A stretch of 64,000 nt of DNA from an uncultured Porticoccus sp. (GCF_913061305.1 NZ_CAJXST010000009.1:27464-91463); one strand, 5' to 3'. Positions 47,140 through 58,864 are shown, counted from the stretch's first letter. The notes: a model not told the origin generated them from the sequence alone. Translations and numbers: made by a program.

Positions 47140-50100
47140 TACTGATTCCTCTCGTGCAATTCCTGCAACCGACGGACTTTGGTTTCTCCACGCTGCTCCA
47201 GAGCCATACAGACCGCCTGACCACCAGCGAGTGTGGTGGTGTAATACACCCCCCGCTGTTCAGCACTGGATCGTATGGTAGAGGAGTCGGCAATCGCCTG
47301 GCGACCCTCTGTGGTATTGACGATCAGACTGATTTGATCATTTTTGATCATATCCACGATGTGAGGACGCCCCTGTTTCACTTTATTGACCCGTTCAACC
47401 GGCAACCCTGCATCTTCAATCACCTGGGCGGTACCACTGGTGGCCACCAGATTAAAACCACTATTGATGAGGCTGCGAGCCACCGCGGCAATCCCGGCCT
47501 TGTCGGGCTCCCGAACGCTGAGAAAAGCAGTTCCCGAAGTGGGAATCGGGTCGCTGGCACCGAGTTCCGCCTTGGCGTAGGCCTCGGCAAACGTATCACC
47601 TACACCCATCACTTCCCCGGTGGATTTCATCTCCGGTCCAAGAATGGGATCGATGCCGGGAAATTTGTTAAACGGTAATACCGCCTCTTTGACACTGAAG
47701 TAATCGGGAATAATCTCGGTAGTAAAATTTTGCTCCGCCAGCGACACACCCACCATACAACGTGCTGCCACTTTTGCCAGCGATGTGCCAATACATTTTG
47801 AGACAAACGGCACGGTGCGGGAGGCCCGTGGATTGACTTCAATCACGTAGACCTTGCCATCCTGCCACGCCAGTTGGACATTCATAAGCCCTTTGACATT
47901 GAGCTCCACGGCCATCGCCTTGACCGTTTCGCGCATTTCATTTTGCACATTTTCTGGCAAACTGTAGGGCGGCAGCGCACAGGCAGAGTCACCCGAGTGA
48001 ATACCCGCCTGCTCGATATGCTGCATGATGGCACCAATCACCACGTGCTCACCATCCGAGACAGCATCGATGTCCACCTCTACCGCCGAGGAGAGGAAGT
48101 AATCGAGCAGTACCGGGGCGTCTTCAGAGACCCGCACCGCCTGGCTCATATAGCGCTGCAGCTCTTCCTCCCGATAGACAATTTCCATAGCGCGGCCGCC
48201 GAGCACGTAGGACGGCCTGACCACCAGCGGGTAACCAATTCCGGCAGCTGCAGCAATCGCCTCCTCAGCAGAGCGGACAATGGCGTTGGCCGGCTGCAAC
48301 AATCCCAACTTGTGGATCATCTGCTGGAATCGCTCACGATCTTCTGCCCGGTCAATGGCATCGGGGGTGGTACCGATAATGGGCACACCCTGTGCCTCCA
48401 GTGCGCGTGCCAGTTTCAGCGGCGTCTGCCCCCCAAACTGCACGATCACGCCGACCGGCTTTTCAATCCGCACTATTTCCAGCACATCCTCGAGGGTGAC
48501 CGGCTCGAAATAGAGACGGTCCGAGGTATCGTAATCCGTTGATACCGTCTCGGGGTTACAGTTGACCATAATGGTTTCGTAGCCGTCCTCACGCATGGCC
48601 AGCGCCGCGTGAACACAACAGTAATCAAATTCAATGCCTTGACCGATGCGATTGGGACCACCGCCCAGAACCAGAATTTTATTGCGATCCGAGGGCTGCG
48701 ACTCACACTCCTCTTCATAGCTGGAGTACATATACGCCGTAGCGGTGGCGAACTCTGCAGCACAGGTATCCACCCGCTTATAAACCGGGTGGATGTTCAG
48801 GGCCCTGCGACACTCGCGCACGGCGGTCTCAGAACTGTTGAGCAGGCTCGCCAACCGAATATCGGAAAACCCTTTGCGTTTGAGAGCATACAGCTGACCG
48901 GCATCGAGGCTTTCCAGTGTCCGGCCCTGCAACTTTTGCTCTTCCCGGATCAGATCTTCAATCTGCGCCAGAAACCAGGGGTCAATCGCGCAGAGATCAA
49001 ACACCTCATCCACGGACATGCCGGCGCGAAACGCGTCGCCCACAAACCAGATGCGCTCTGCGCCCGGATCACTGAGCTGCTCCCGCAACTCATTCAGACC
49101 CTCGTCAGTATTCACATCCACCTTGGGTTCGAATCCGGCAGACCCTACCTCCAGGCCACGGAGTGCTTTTTGGAGGGATTCCTGAAAAGTACGACCAATC
49201 GCCATGACCTCGCCCACCGACTTCATCTGCGTGGTCAGTTTGGCATTGGCGGCACTGAACTTCTCAAAGGCGAAACGGGGAATCTTGGTGACCACATAGT
49301 CGATACTGGGCTCAAAGGAAGCCGGGGTAGCCCCCCCCGTAATATCGTTCTGCAGCTCATCCAGGGTATATCCCACGGCCAGTTTCGCCGCCACCTTGGC
49401 AATCGGGAAACCCGTCGCCTTGGAGGCCAGGGCAGAGGAACGCGACACCCTTGGGTTCATTTCAATCACCACCAACCGACCGTCCACCGGATTCACGGCA
49501 AACTGCACGTTGGAGCCACCGGTCTCCACACCAATTTCCCGCAACACCGCTATGGAGGCGTTGCGCATGATCTGGTATTCCTTGTCGGTAAGGGTCTGGG
49601 CCGGGGCCACGGTAATCGAATCACCGGTATGTACACCCATGGGGTCCAGGTTTTCGATGGAACAGATGATAATGCAGTTGTCATTCCTGTCCCGCACCAC
49701 TTCCATTTCGTATTCTTTCCAGCCAATCAGGGACTCATCAATCAGGAGCTCTTTGGTGGGTGAGAGGTCCAGCCCCCGGCGACAGATCTCTTCAAATTCT
49801 TCGCGGTTATAGGCAATACCACCACCCGAACCACCCATGGTGAAGGACGGGCGAATAATACAGGGATAACCGAACTGGTCCGGCACCTGCAATGCCTCCT
49901 CAAGGCTGTGCACGATAACGGCCTTGGGTGTTTCCAGTCCGATTGCCTTCATGGCTTTGTCAAAACGGTTGCGGTCCTCGGCTTTATCGATAGCATCCCG
50001 ATCAGCCCCGATCATATCGACACCGAATTTCTCGAGCACACCTTCGCGAGCCAGATCCAGAGCACAATTGAGTGCCGTCTGCCCGCCCATCGTCGGCAGC

Positions 50101-50357
50101 AGAGCATCGGGACGCTCCCGCTCAATAATTTTGGCCACAGTCCGCCATTCCACAGGCTCGATATAGGTCGCATCCGCCATGGACGGATCCGTCATGATCG
50201 TGGCCGGATTCGAGTTCACCAGAATCACCCGGTAACCCTCTTCCCGCAGGGCTTTACAGGCCTGAGCACCCGAGTAATCAAACTCGCAGGCCTGCCCGAT
50301 AACAATGGGGCCGGCGCCGAGGATCAGGATACTTTTAAGATCGGTTCTTTTTGGCAT
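47139..50357 (-). CDS. carB: Carbamoyl-phosphate synthase large subunit
   Basis: 1072 residues with two homologous ATP-grasp halves ([22 protein letters not shown] start; second half from [20 protein letters not shown]) and the C-terminal allosteric MGS-like domain that binds UMP/ornithine. Supplies carbamoyl phosphate to arginine and pyrimidine synthesis. Separated from carA by a 120-bp gap without an obvious terminator. Confidence 0.97.
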   Translation of the reverse strand: MPKRTDLKSILILGAGPIVIGQACEFDYSGAQACKALREEGYRVILVNSNPATIMTDPSMADATYIEPVEWRTVAKIIERERPDALLPTMGGQTALNCALDLAREGVLEKFGVDMIGADRDAIDKAEDRNRFDKAMKAIGLETPKAVIVHSLEEALQVPDQFGYPCIIRPSFTMGGSGGGIAYNREEFEEICRRGLDLSPTKELLIDESLIGWKEYEMEVVRDRNDNCIIICSIENLDPMGVHTGDSITVAPAQTLTDKEYQIMRNASIAVLREIGVETGGSNVQFAVNPVDGRLVVIEMNPRVSRSSALASKATGFPIAKVAAKLAVGYTLDELQNDITGGATPASFEPSIDYVVTKIPRFAFEKFSAANAKLTTQMKSVGEVMAIGRTFQESLQKALRGLEVGSAGFEPKVDVNTDEGLNELREQLSDPGAERIWFVGDAFRAGMSVDEVFDLCAIDPWFLAQIEDLIREEQKLQGRTLESLDAGQLYALKRKGFSDIRLASLLNSSETAVRECRRALNIHPVYKRVDTCAAEFATATAYMYSSYEEECESQPSDRNKILVLGGGPNRIGQGIEFDYCCVHAALAMREDGYETIMVNCNPETVSTDYDTSDRLYFEPVTLEDVLEIVRIEKPVGVIVQFGGQTPLKLARALEAQGVPIIGTTPDAIDRAEDRERFQQMIHKLGLLQPANAIVRSAEEAIAAAAGIGYPLVVRPSYVLGGRAMEIVYREEELQRYMSQAVRVSEDAPVLLDYFLSSAVEVDIDAVSDGEHVVIGAIMQHIEQAGIHSGDSACALPPYSLPENVQNEMRETVKAMAVELNVKGLMNVQLAWQDGKVYVIEVNPRASRTVPFVSKCIGTSLAKVAARCMVGVSLAEQNFTTEIIPDYFSVKEAVLPFNKFPGIDPILGPEMKSTGEVMGVGDTFAEAYAKAELGASDPIPTSGTAFLSVREPDKAGIAAVARSLINSGFNLVATSGTAQVIEDAGLPVERVNKVKQGRPHIVDMIKNDQISLIVNTTEGRQAIADSSTIRSSAEQRGVYYTTTLAGGQAVCMALEQRGETKVRRLQELHERNQ

Positions 50358-50477
50358 AAATTATCGTCAGTATGGCAATTGTCGTTAGCTTGGACTACCT
50401 GCGGACGCAATACAGGTCACAACCACTTAGCAGTAACCAGGAGCGACCGTCGCTCTCTGCTTACCTCGATTCGTATA

Positions 50478-51623
50478 CTAGCTCTTAGCCTGCCTGGCCC
50501 GAATCAGCTCAAAAAAATGGTCGAACAGTGGCGCAGCATCGTGGGGGCCGGGACTGGCTTCCGGGTGTCCCTGAAAACTGAAGGCCGGCCTGTCAGTGCG
50601 GTGCAGGCCCTGCAATGATCCGTCGAACAATGATCGGTGGGTTGCGCGCAGATTGTCGGGTAATGTCTGCTCATCCACCGCGAAGCCGTGGTTCTGACTG
50701 GTGATCAATACCAACCCGTCATCAAGACTTCTCACCGGATGATTGGCACCGTGGTGCCCAAATTTCATTTTTTCTGTTTTGGCACCGCTGGCGAGAGCCA
50801 ACAACTGATGGCCCAGGCAAATACCAAACACCGGGATGTCGTGATCGAGAATGTCGCGAATGGCCCTGATCGCGTAATCGCAGGGTTCCGGGTCGCCGGG
50901 ACCGTTCGAGAGGAACACGCCGTCCGGGTTCATGGCCAGCACCTCGGCGGCGGGCGTTTCTGCAGGGACCACCGTCAAATTGGCTCCCCGATCCACCAGC
51001 ATACGCAGAATATTGCGCTTTGTACCGAAATCGTAGGCTACAACATTGTAAGGGGCTTCAGCGGGAACTGAGAAACCCTGCCCCAGCCGCCAGGTGCCCT
51101 CCCGCCACGGGTAGGATTTTGCGGTCGTCACTTCCCGGGCCAGATCCATGCCCTTTAAACCGGCAAAATCTCTTGCCGAGGACAAGGCCTTTGCCCGATC
51201 GACAGAACCCGCCATCAGACAGCCATTCTGGGCACCCTTCTCCCGCAGAATACGCGTGAGTTTGCGGGTATCGATATTGGCAATACCGAGAATGTTATTT
51301 GCCTTCAGATAGGCATCGAGCGATTGGCGAGACCGAAAATTGCTTGCCATCAACGGCAAGTCCCGGATCACCAGACCTGCAGCCCAGATCCGGTCAGACT
51401 CGTTGTCTTCATCATTGACACCGGTATTGCCAATGTGTGGATAGGTCAGTGTTACGATCTGGCGGGCATAGGAGGGATCAGTGAGAATTTCCTGGTATCC
51501 CGTCAATGCTGTATTGAATACCACCTCACCACTGGAAACACCCTCCGCGCCAATGGCGATGCCTTCGAAAACAGTGCCATCTTCAAGTGCAAGAATGGCG
51601 GACCGATGGCTATCGGTATTCAA
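50478..51623 (-). CDS. carA: Carbamoyl-phosphate synthase small (glutaminase) subunit
   Basis: 381 residues from a TTG at 51623. GAGGAGG (51629-51635) lies 5 nt upstream, and with this start the catalytic cysteine in FGICLGHQ is C269, the E. coli number. An in-frame ATG 18 codons earlier has no such site. It hydrolyses glutamine to feed ammonia to CarB. The leader holds a promoter (51820-51848) and a terminator (51718-51746), so attenuation is likely. Confidence 0.96.
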   Translation of the reverse strand: MNTDSHRSAILALEDGTVFEGIAIGAEGVSSGEVVFNTALTGYQEILTDPSYARQIVTLTYPHIGNTGVNDEDNESDRIWAAGLVIRDLPLMASNFRSRQSLDAYLKANNILGIANIDTRKLTRILREKGAQNGCLMAGSVDRAKALSSARDFAGLKGMDLAREVTTAKSYPWREGTWRLGQGFSVPAEAPYNVVAYDFGTKRNILRMLVDRGANLTVVPAETPAAEVLAMNPDGVFLSNGPGDPEPCDYAIRAIRDILDHDIPVFGICLGHQLLALASGAKTEKMKFGHHGANHPVRSLDDGLVLITSQNHGFAVDEQTLPDNLRATHRSLFDGSLQGLHRTDRPAFSFQGHPEASPGPHDAAPLFDHFFELIRARQAKS

Positions 51624-51717
51624 AGCAACCTCCTCAAATAACCGGGAATCCAGAACTGCAGGAATCGCCCGTACCAAAAACTAACTCATTGATTTCATGA
51701 TATCAGGCTGCAAAAAA

Positions 51718-51746
51718 GCGAGATGAAACCGTACGTCTCACCTCGC
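51718..51746 (-). terminator. Intrinsic terminator in the carA leader (candidate attenuator)
   Basis: A 12-bp stem (GCGAGGTGAGAC / GTTTCATCTCGC on the minus strand, two G-U pairs) with a 5-nt loop is followed by U6 (51717-51712). It lies downstream of the carA promoter and about 90 nt before the carA start. It could also end dapB read-through transcripts. Confidence 0.85.
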
Positions 51747-51819
51747 TTTCAAATCATTCAATCGCGCTTTTCACCTGTGTCTTTGCAGGGCGTTTCACGT
51801 CAACAGAAACTAGCCCGAT

Positions 51820-51848
51820 ATTCTAGGCAAGAGGCATGCCGATGTCCA
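51820..51848 (-). promoter_or_regulatory. Sigma-70 promoter of carAB
   Basis: Minus strand -35 TGGACA (51848-51843), exact 17-bp spacer, -10 TAGAAT (51825-51820), each 5 of 6 to consensus. The predicted start near 51813 gives a 190-nt leader containing the terminator. Confidence 0.7.
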
Positions 51849-51971
51849 GTGCTAATCCATTGCCAAGCTGGTGGTCAGCGGCAAAAAACGGCGATTCCTG
51901 TTGCCCGACGCATCAAAACTGCCACAACGGCATTATGGTCACCACCCTCTGCTCAATCTCGCTGACTGTAT

Positions 51972-51996
51972 CTCTACAACTGCACCTCTACAACTG
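51972..51996 (-). repeat. 11-bp tandem direct repeat upstream of the carA promoter
   Basis: CTCTACAACTG occurs at 51972-51982 and 51986-51996 (period 14 bp). It lies about 125 bp upstream of the -35. Two identical sites suggest protein binding, but the period is not a helical multiple, so this may be incidental. Confidence 0.4.
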
Positions 51997-52116
51997 ACAG
52001 TTTTGGGCAGTATTTACCCGGCAGGGGGGGGGCCGGCGATGTAACTGCACAGACTCCCGATAAACGGGGGCACAGGCTGACTGGAGAGAAAATCCTTCAA
52101 GCGATTGTCGTACCGC

Positions 52117-52929
<813 letters not shown>

Positions 52930-52979
52930 TCATGGTGATGGCACAGGGCACCAAAGAGGGTCACCTGTGCGGATAATCA

Positions 52980-54110
52980 CTATATCGTAAAGCCATCAAA
53001 GAATTTTTTCACACCCTCAAACCAGGACGCTCTTTTGGGCGAGTGCTTGCCTTTTTCGAGGCTTTCCTGAAGCTGACGTAACAATTCTTTCTGTTCGGTA
53101 TTCAGGTTCACCGGGGTCTCAAGAACAACCCGGCACAGGAGGTCTCCGGGGCCACCGCCGCGCACGCTGGAGACACCCTTGCCCCGCAGGCGAAAGACGC
53201 GATCAGTCTGAGTTTCGGGCGGAATCTTCAATTTCACCCGACCATCCAGCGTCGGCACCTCAATTTCTCCGCCCAGAATGGCATCCACAATACTGATCGG
53301 CACTTCACAGTACAGGTTTCTGCCCTCGCGCTTGAACAACGAGTGCTCGCGAACATGGATCTGAACGTAAAGATCGCCCGGAGGGCCACCCTCCGGCCCG
53401 GCCTCACCTTCACCCGCCAGGCGAATTCGGTCACCGGTATCAACGCCGGCGGGAACCTTGACAGACAGCGTCTTGCTTTCCTGGACGCGGCCCTGACCAT
53501 GACAGGCACCACAGGGATCAGAAATAACCTGACCGCGACCACGACAGGTCGGGCAGGTCTGCTGAACAGCAATGAAGCCCTGCGACATGCGCACCTGACC
53601 ATGACCACCACAAGTGCCACAGGTGGTTGGCGTGCTGCCTTTTTTGGCACCGGAGCCGTCACAGATTTTACAATTGACCAGCGTGGGCACCCGGATCTGC
53701 ACCGTCTTCCCTTTTACCGCATCCTCAAGGTCGAGCTGCATATCATAGCGCAGGTCCGAACCCCGCATAGGGCCGCCCCTACCGCGGCCACCACCGCCGA
53801 AAATATCGCCAAAAACATCTCCGAAAATATCGCTGAAACCGCCGAACCCGGGGCCACCCTGACCGCCACCAAATCCGGCATTGGGATCCACCCCGGCGTG
53901 ACCGTACTGATCATAGGCCGCCTTCTTCTCTTTATCGGAAAGCACCTCATAAGCCTCGGTAGCTTCCTTGAACACATCTTCGGCGGCCTTGTTGTCCGGA
54001 TTCCGATCCGGGTGGTTCTTCATCGCAATCCGACGGTAGGCTTTTTTAACTTCGTCAGCGGAGGCGTTTTTGGCAACACCGAGAATTTCGTAATAATCGC
54101 GTTTGGCCAT
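52980..54110 (-). CDS. dnaJ: Chaperone protein DnaJ
   Basis: 376 residues: J domain with HPD at 33-35, glycine/phenylalanine-rich linker, four CxxCxGxG zinc repeats ([32 protein letters not shown]) and C-terminal substrate-binding domains. Stimulates DnaK ATPase and delivers clients. Follows dnaK by 159 bp with two hairpins in the gap. Confidence 0.97.
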   Translation of the reverse strand: MAKRDYYEILGVAKNASADEVKKAYRRIAMKNHPDRNPDNKAAEDVFKEATEAYEVLSDKEKKAAYDQYGHAGVDPNAGFGGGQGGPGFGGFSDIFGDVFGDIFGGGGRGRGGPMRGSDLRYDMQLDLEDAVKGKTVQIRVPTLVNCKICDGSGAKKGSTPTTCGTCGGHGQVRMSQGFIAVQQTCPTCRGRGQVISDPCGACHGQGRVQESKTLSVKVPAGVDTGDRIRLAGEGEAGPEGGPPGDLYVQIHVREHSLFKREGRNLYCEVPISIVDAILGGEIEVPTLDGRVKLKIPPETQTDRVFRLRGKGVSSVRGGGPGDLLCRVVLETPVNLNTEQKELLRQLQESLEKGKHSPKRASWFEGVKKFFDGFTI

Positions 54111-54202
54111 TGCGTTTCAACTTCTCTGGTTGGGTTCACTGCCAGAGGCAGCAATCATCATGTTGTTCTGTGCACTGCCTTGGCAACACACCAGACACGG
54201 CA

Positions 54203-54226
54203 AGGCGCGGACTGGAAACCGCGCCT
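54203..54226 (-). other. Hairpin 2 in the dnaK-dnaJ gap
   Basis: Perfect 8-bp stem AGGCGCGG / CCGCGCCT with an 8-nt loop. It follows a 7-bp hairpin at 54231-54248. Without a U-tract these are likelier mRNA processing or stability elements than terminators. Confidence 0.45.
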
Positions 54227-54230
54227 GCTT

Positions 54231-54248
54231 CCGGCACTTGCGTGCCGG
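54231..54248 (-). other. Hairpin 1 in the dnaK-dnaJ gap
   Basis: Perfect 7-bp stem CCGGCAC / GTGCCGG with a 4-nt loop, about 22 nt after the dnaK stop codon. Together with the adjacent hairpin it could set the higher DnaK-to-DnaJ ratio by stabilising the dnaK 3' end (inference). Confidence 0.45.
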
Positions 54249-54269
54249 GCACTCCAAATAAGACAAGCC

Positions 54270-56189
54270 TTACTTGTTGTTGTCGTCTTTCACTTCTTCG
54301 AATTCAGCGTCAACGGCATCATCGGATGTGCCGCCCTCGGTCGATTCCGCGCCCTCGGGTTGAGTCTCAGCCTGTTCGGCGTAAAGCTTTTGTGCCAGCG
54401 CAGCAGAGGCTTCGGAAAGTGTGTTCGCGGCGGCATCAATCGCCTCCTTGTCATCATTTTTGACGGCGTCTTCCACGCCCTTGATGGCAGACTCAATCGC
54501 CTCTTTCTCTTCGGCACTGGCCTTGTCACCCGCTTCTTCCAGCGTTTTCCTGGCGGCGTGGGCCAAGCCATCCGCAGCGTTGCGGGCGCTCACCAGCTCT
54601 TCAAATCTCTTGTCTTCGGCGGCATTTGCCTCGGCATCCTTGACCATTTTGTCGATCTCGTCATCGGAGAGACCAGAGCAAGCCTTGATGATAATGGACT
54701 GCTCTTTGCCGGTAGCCTTGTCCTTGGCGCTGACATTGAGAATGCCGTTTGCATCGATGTCAAAAGTCACCTCAATTTGCGGCATACCGCGAGGTGCCGG
54801 GGGAATGTCAGCCAGATCAAAACGACCCAATGACTTGTTGCCGGCTGCCTGCTTGCGCTCACCCTGAACCACGTGAACCGTTACCGCGTGCTGGTTATCA
54901 TCTGCCGTTGAGAAGATTTGCGATTTTTTCGTCGGAATCGTGGTGTTTTTCTCAATCAGAGGTGTCGCCACACCACCCATGGTTTCAATGCCCAGGGTCA
55001 GGGGTGTCACATCCAGCAGCAGCACGTCTTTTACTTCACCGGACATTACCGCTGCCTGAATCGCAGCACCAACGGCAACAGCCTCATCGGGGTTAACATC
55101 CTTGCGCGGCTCTTTGCCGAAGAATTCAGTAACGTATTTTTGCACCATGGGCATCCGGGTCTGACCACCCACCAGAATGACATCGTCAATTTCTGAAGCG
55201 GATTTACCGGCGTCTTTCAGTGCCACTTTCACCGGCTCCATGGAACGGACAACCAGCTCTTCCACCAGGGACTCGAGTTTGGAGCGAGTCAGCTTGACCA
55301 CCAGGTGTTTCGGACCGGTAGCATCGGCGGTGATGTAGGGCAAATTCACTTCAGTCTGCTGACTGGAGGACAGTTCAATCTTGGCCTTTTCCGCAGCCTC
55401 TTTGAGGCGTTGCAGCGCCAGCGGATCGCTGTGCAGGTCTATGCCGCTGTCCTTCTTGAACTCGGCGGCCAGGTACTCGATCAATCGCAGGTCGAAATCT
55501 TCACCCCCAAGGAACGTGTCACCATTCGTGGACAGCACTTCAAACTGGTGTTCACCATCCACATCGGCAATTTCAATAATCGAGATATCAAAGGTGCCGC
55601 CACCCAGGTCGAAGACAGCCACAACGCGGTCACCGGGATCGCGATCCATGCCATAGGCCAGCGCAGCGGCCGTGGGCTCATTAATAATACGTTTGACTTC
55701 AAGGCCGGCAATCCGACCGGCATCCTTGGTAGCCTGCCGCTGGGAGTCATTAAAATAGGCCGGCACGGTGATGACGGCTTCGGTGACTTTCTCGCCCAGA
55801 TAATCTTCAGCTGTCTTCTTCATTTTCTTCAGGACTTCGGCTGAAATTTGCGGCGGCGCTTTTTTGTCACCTTTGACTTCCACCCAGGCATCACCATTGT
55901 CCGCTTTGACGATTTTGTAGGGCACCATCTTGATGTCTTTCTGCACGACATCATCATCAAAACGACGACCAATAAGCCGCTTGACGGCGAACAGGGTATT
56001 GCTGGGGTTGGTCACGGCCTGGCGTTTGGCTGACTGGCCCACCAGGATTTCATTGTCTTCGGCAAATGCGACGATGGACGGCGTGGTACGCGTCCCCTCG
56101 GCATTTTCGATCACTTTCGGCTTGTCGCCCTCAAGTACAGCCACGCAGGAGTTGGTGGTGCCGAGGTCAATTCCGATTATCTTGCCCAT
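54270..56189 (-). CDS. dnaK: Chaperone protein DnaK (Hsp70)
   Basis: 639 residues. ATPase domain with [14 protein letters not shown], the phosphate loops DLGGGTFD and [10 protein letters not shown], the linker and substrate domain ([18 protein letters not shown]), and an acidic tail ending in [11 protein letters not shown]. Works with GrpE upstream (76-bp gap) and DnaJ downstream. Confidence 0.98.
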   Translation of the reverse strand: MGKIIGIDLGTTNSCVAVLEGDKPKVIENAEGTRTTPSIVAFAEDNEILVGQSAKRQAVTNPSNTLFAVKRLIGRRFDDDVVQKDIKMVPYKIVKADNGDAWVEVKGDKKAPPQISAEVLKKMKKTAEDYLGEKVTEAVITVPAYFNDSQRQATKDAGRIAGLEVKRIINEPTAAALAYGMDRDPGDRVVAVFDLGGGTFDISIIEIADVDGEHQFEVLSTNGDTFLGGEDFDLRLIEYLAAEFKKDSGIDLHSDPLALQRLKEAAEKAKIELSSSQQTEVNLPYITADATGPKHLVVKLTRSKLESLVEELVVRSMEPVKVALKDAGKSASEIDDVILVGGQTRMPMVQKYVTEFFGKEPRKDVNPDEAVAVGAAIQAAVMSGEVKDVLLLDVTPLTLGIETMGGVATPLIEKNTTIPTKKSQIFSTADDNQHAVTVHVVQGERKQAAGNKSLGRFDLADIPPAPRGMPQIEVTFDIDANGILNVSAKDKATGKEQSIIIKACSGLSDDEIDKMVKDAEANAAEDKRFEELVSARNAADGLAHAARKTLEEAGDKASAEEKEAIESAIKGVEDAVKNDDKEAIDAAANTLSEASAALAQKLYAEQAETQPEGAESTEGGTSDDAVDAEFEEVKDDNNK

Positions 56190-56265
56190 TATTTGTTTCT
56201 CCGGGTTTGCTTAAACTGGTAAAAATTGGTTTCTGTGTCTGTATATTGGCCCGCATTGCGGAATT

Positions 56266-56850
56266 TCAAGGCTCGCTGGTGTTATTCGCCGCCAACTTGG
56301 CAACCACCACCATGGCGGGGCGAATCAGCCGGCCATTGAGGGTGTAACCCTTCTGGAACACATCAATCACGGTATTGGGTTTTGCATCCGGCACTTCAAG
56401 CATGCTCATCGCCTGATGAAGATCGGGATTAAACGCCTCACCGCTGGGATCGACGGCCTCTACCTTGAAGCGAGCCAGTACGTCCTGAAAACTTTTCAGG
56501 GTGAGCTCAATGCCGTCACTGACTGCCTTGAACTCGTCGCCGACATCCGTCATTGCCTGAATGGAGCGTTCAAGGTTATCGACCACCGGCAATAATTCGC
56601 CGACAAATTTTTCGAGAGCATACTTGTGGGCGTTTTCCACATCGCGCTCCATACGCCGTCGCAGGTTCTGCATTTCCGCGTGGGTTCTCAGCACCTGATC
56701 CTTGGCGTTGGCCAGATCAGCCGTCAACTGTTCGACCTCGCCGATTGCGGGCTGCGCCTCCGGTTGCTCTGTTTCAGGCCGCGGCTCAGCGGCGTCTTCT
56801 GAACCGGGATCCTGCGGATCCGGTTCCTGATGATTCTGTTCTGTTGACAC
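56266..56850 (-). CDS. grpE: Nucleotide exchange factor GrpE
   Basis: 194 residues: acidic disordered N-terminus, long coiled coil (about 40-95, EQLTADLANAKDQVLRTHAEMQNLRRRMERDVE) and the C-terminal beta domain ending VFQKGYTLNGRLIRPAMVVVAK. Releases ADP from DnaK. The GTG start at 56850 has GGGAGA 7 nt upstream. First gene of the heat-shock operon, with a sigma-32 promoter at 56909-56936. Confidence 0.95.
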   Translation of the reverse strand: MSTEQNHQEPDPQDPGSEDAAEPRPETEQPEAQPAIGEVEQLTADLANAKDQVLRTHAEMQNLRRRMERDVENAHKYALEKFVGELLPVVDNLERSIQAMTDVGDEFKAVSDGIELTLKSFQDVLARFKVEAVDPSGEAFNPDLHQAMSMLEVPDAKPNTVIDVFQKGYTLNGRLIRPAMVVVAKLAANNTSEP

Positions 56851-56908
56851 GCAACATCTCCCTTCTTTCTGTTGAATACGCTGCTTCAGGACTTTGCTTC
56901 AACCCGCT

Positions 56909-56936
56909 ATATTGGGCCATTGCCCGCTGTTTCAAG
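56909..56936 (-). promoter_or_regulatory. Sigma-32 (heat-shock) promoter of grpE-dnaK-dnaJ
   Basis: Minus strand: CTTGAAA (-35, 56936-56930) and CCCAATAT (-10, 56916-56909) with a 13-bp spacer, close to the consensus CTTGAAA-N13-15-CCCATnT. Predicted start gives a roughly 50-nt leader to grpE. Confidence 0.82.
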
Positions 56937-57006
56937 GGCAGACGCGCTGAAAAATTGTGTATAACATTGGTCTTCTGGCGTCACCTCACACAAACAGGCA
57001 TTACTG

Positions 57007-58689
57007 GTGCTTATTACCCTGACAGTCAAACATTTCACGCTGGTGGAGTCCCTCGAAGTGGATTTCGATGCCGGCATGACGGCACTGACCGGCGAAACAG
57101 GGGCAGGCAAGTCCCTGGTGCTCGACGCCCTGGCAATGGCGCTGGGAGATCGCGCCGATACGGATCGGATTCGCCAGGGCCAGGAGCGTGCCGAGGTCTC
57201 TGCATTATTTGATCTGGCAGAGATTGCAACGGCCCGGCAGTGGCTGATCGACAACGATTTTTCCGAAAACGGTGACGAAGTATTATTGCGGAGGCTGCTG
57301 ACCCGCGAGGGTCGATCCCGGGGCTACATCAATGGTCAAGCCGCCACCATGCAGCAATTGCGGGAGCTTGGCGAGATGCTGATCGATATTCACAGCCAGC
57401 ATGAACACCAGTCGCTGTTGCGCAAGGAGACTCATCACAAAATTCTGGACAACTTTGCCGGGTGTTCGGAGCTGGCTGGCGAGTTGCGACAGGCTTACCA
57501 GCAATGGGCAACCACAACACAACGGCTGGACAAACTGGAGAACGCCTCGGACGAACTGAATGCCAGACGGGAACTGCTCACATTTCAGTTATCGGAGCTG
57601 GATGAACTGTCTCTGGCAGAAGGGGAGCTGGAGCAGCTGGAACAACAGCAACAGCAACTGGGAAATGCGGAGGCCATACTCAGGGACAGCGGGGCCCTGT
57701 TACAGCTCTGCTGTGAGGCGGAAGACGTCAACCTGCAAGACAGCCTCGGCAAGGCCTTGCAGTTGCTGGCCAACATGCCCGGCAAGCCTGCCGAGCTGAT
57801 CGAGGCAGAAAAGCTACTCAACAGTGCGGCCATTGAAGTGGCGGAAGCCGGCCGTGGAATCCAGCAACATCTGGACAAATTCGAGCTGGACCCGGAGCGG
57901 CTATTGCAACTGGAAACACGCTTGAGCGCCATCTACCAGTTGGCGCGCAAACACCGCATCGACCCGCCAGAGTTACCGGCCAAACATCTGGCGCTACAGG
58001 AAGAACTGGACAATCTCGCCGGTGGCGAGGGCAGCATTGAAAAACTTCGACAACAGGCGACGGCCCTGTCCGAGCAGTACCTCGCACTGGCGGAAGACCT
58101 CACGGCCCGCCGAACAACTGCGGCAACCGAATTTTCTGCGCTGGTTGAACAGCAGTTTTCGGCACTTTCGATGGATGGCACACGATTCATACCTCAGCTA
58201 ACCCCGGTCAAATCGGGGCAATTAACAGCCAATGGCATGGAAACCATCGAATTTCTGATCACCACCAATCCGGGGGAACCGCCGAGACCCCTCGCCAAAA
58301 TCGCCTCCGGTGGCGAACTTTCACGAATCAGTTTGGCGATCCAGGTTATCGCGGCAAACCATTCGGCGGTCCCCACCCTGATTTTCGACGAGGTGGATGT
58401 GGGCATTGGTGGCGCCACCGCAGATGTGGTCGGCAAACTGCTGCGTCAGCTCGGCGGGCAGGGACAGGTCATTTGTGTAACGCATCTGCCACAGGTTGCA
58501 GCCTGTGCTCACCACCACCTGCTGGTGACCAAAACCACCCACGAACATTCCGCCAACAGTACTATCCGGTCGCTTTCAGGTGCTGACCGCACCAACGAAA
58601 TCGCACGCATGCTCGGAGGCGCCAGGACGACCGACACCAGCCTCAGTCACGCCAGGGAAATGTTGCAACTGGGCGAACAAACCGCTTGA
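57007..58689 (+). CDS. recN: DNA repair protein RecN
   Basis: 560-residue SMC-like ATPase for double-strand break repair. Walker A GETGAGKS at 29-36, then long coiled-coil arms (about 150-370), C-terminal signature ASGGELSRI, Walker B TLIFDEVDVGIGG and the switch CVTHLPQVAA. GTG start. Divergent from grpE. I could not see a canonical LexA box upstream. Confidence 0.95.
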   Translation: MLITLTVKHFTLVESLEVDFDAGMTALTGETGAGKSLVLDALAMALGDRADTDRIRQGQERAEVSALFDLAEIATARQWLIDNDFSENGDEVLLRRLLTREGRSRGYINGQAATMQQLRELGEMLIDIHSQHEHQSLLRKETHHKILDNFAGCSELAGELRQAYQQWATTTQRLDKLENASDELNARRELLTFQLSELDELSLAEGELEQLEQQQQQLGNAEAILRDSGALLQLCCEAEDVNLQDSLGKALQLLANMPGKPAELIEAEKLLNSAAIEVAEAGRGIQQHLDKFELDPERLLQLETRLSAIYQLARKHRIDPPELPAKHLALQEELDNLAGGEGSIEKLRQQATALSEQYLALAEDLTARRTTAATEFSALVEQQFSALSMDGTRFIPQLTPVKSGQLTANGMETIEFLITTNPGEPPRPLAKIASGGELSRISLAIQVIAANHSAVPTLIFDEVDVGIGGATADVVGKLLRQLGGQGQVICVTHLPQVAACAHHHLLVTKTTHEHSANSTIRSLSGADRTNEIARMLGGARTTDTSLSHAREMLQLGEQTA

Positions 58690-58759
58690 TACAGATCAAC
58701 AATTTCAACCATTCAAACCGCTATGCTGGGCCCTTTCTCCATAATTAGAGGGCGTTACT

Positions 58760-58864
58760 GTGCAGAAAGAAGATACAGAAACACTGGCCAGAGTCGGAAA
58801 ATTGGTGCTAATAGGCGTTGGCGTCATGCTATTGCTCATTGCCGCCGCCTCGATGATCGGCTAA
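58760..58864 (+). CDS. 34-residue single-span membrane protein
   Basis: A short frame from GTG 58760 to TAA 58862-58864: charged N-terminus MQKEDTETLARVGK followed by one hydrophobic span LVLIGVGVMLLLIAAASMI. A strong Shine-Dalgarno, GAGGG at 58748-58752, lies 7 nt before the start, which argues that it is translated. N-terminus would sit in the cytoplasm or periplasm depending on charge; the basic R/K flanking residues favour N-in. Family unknown. Confidence 0.7.
   Translation: MQKEDTETLARVGKLVLIGVGVMLLLIAAASMIG

Larger units (their letters stand above)
51624..52116. other. 493-bp dapB-carA intergenic region (carAB leader)
   Basis: Contains, reading toward carA: an 11-bp direct repeat (51972-51982 and 51986-51996), a G9 run (52024-52032), a good sigma-70 promoter (51848-51820), a possible 14-codon leader peptide (GTG 51798 to TGA 51754; no ribosome binding site seen) and a strong terminator. 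No protein gene that I can support. The dapB transcript has no clear terminator of its own before this region. Confidence 0.6.

Noticed and set aside
52024..52032. G9 run as a phase-variable tract
   Set aside because: It lies outside any gene and is not placed in a -10/-35 spacer, so slippage would have no evident effect.
56940..57006. LexA box before recN
   Set aside because: I could find no CTGT-N8-ACAG-like site. RecN is LexA-controlled in E. coli, but other regulation may apply here; a matrix search would decide.
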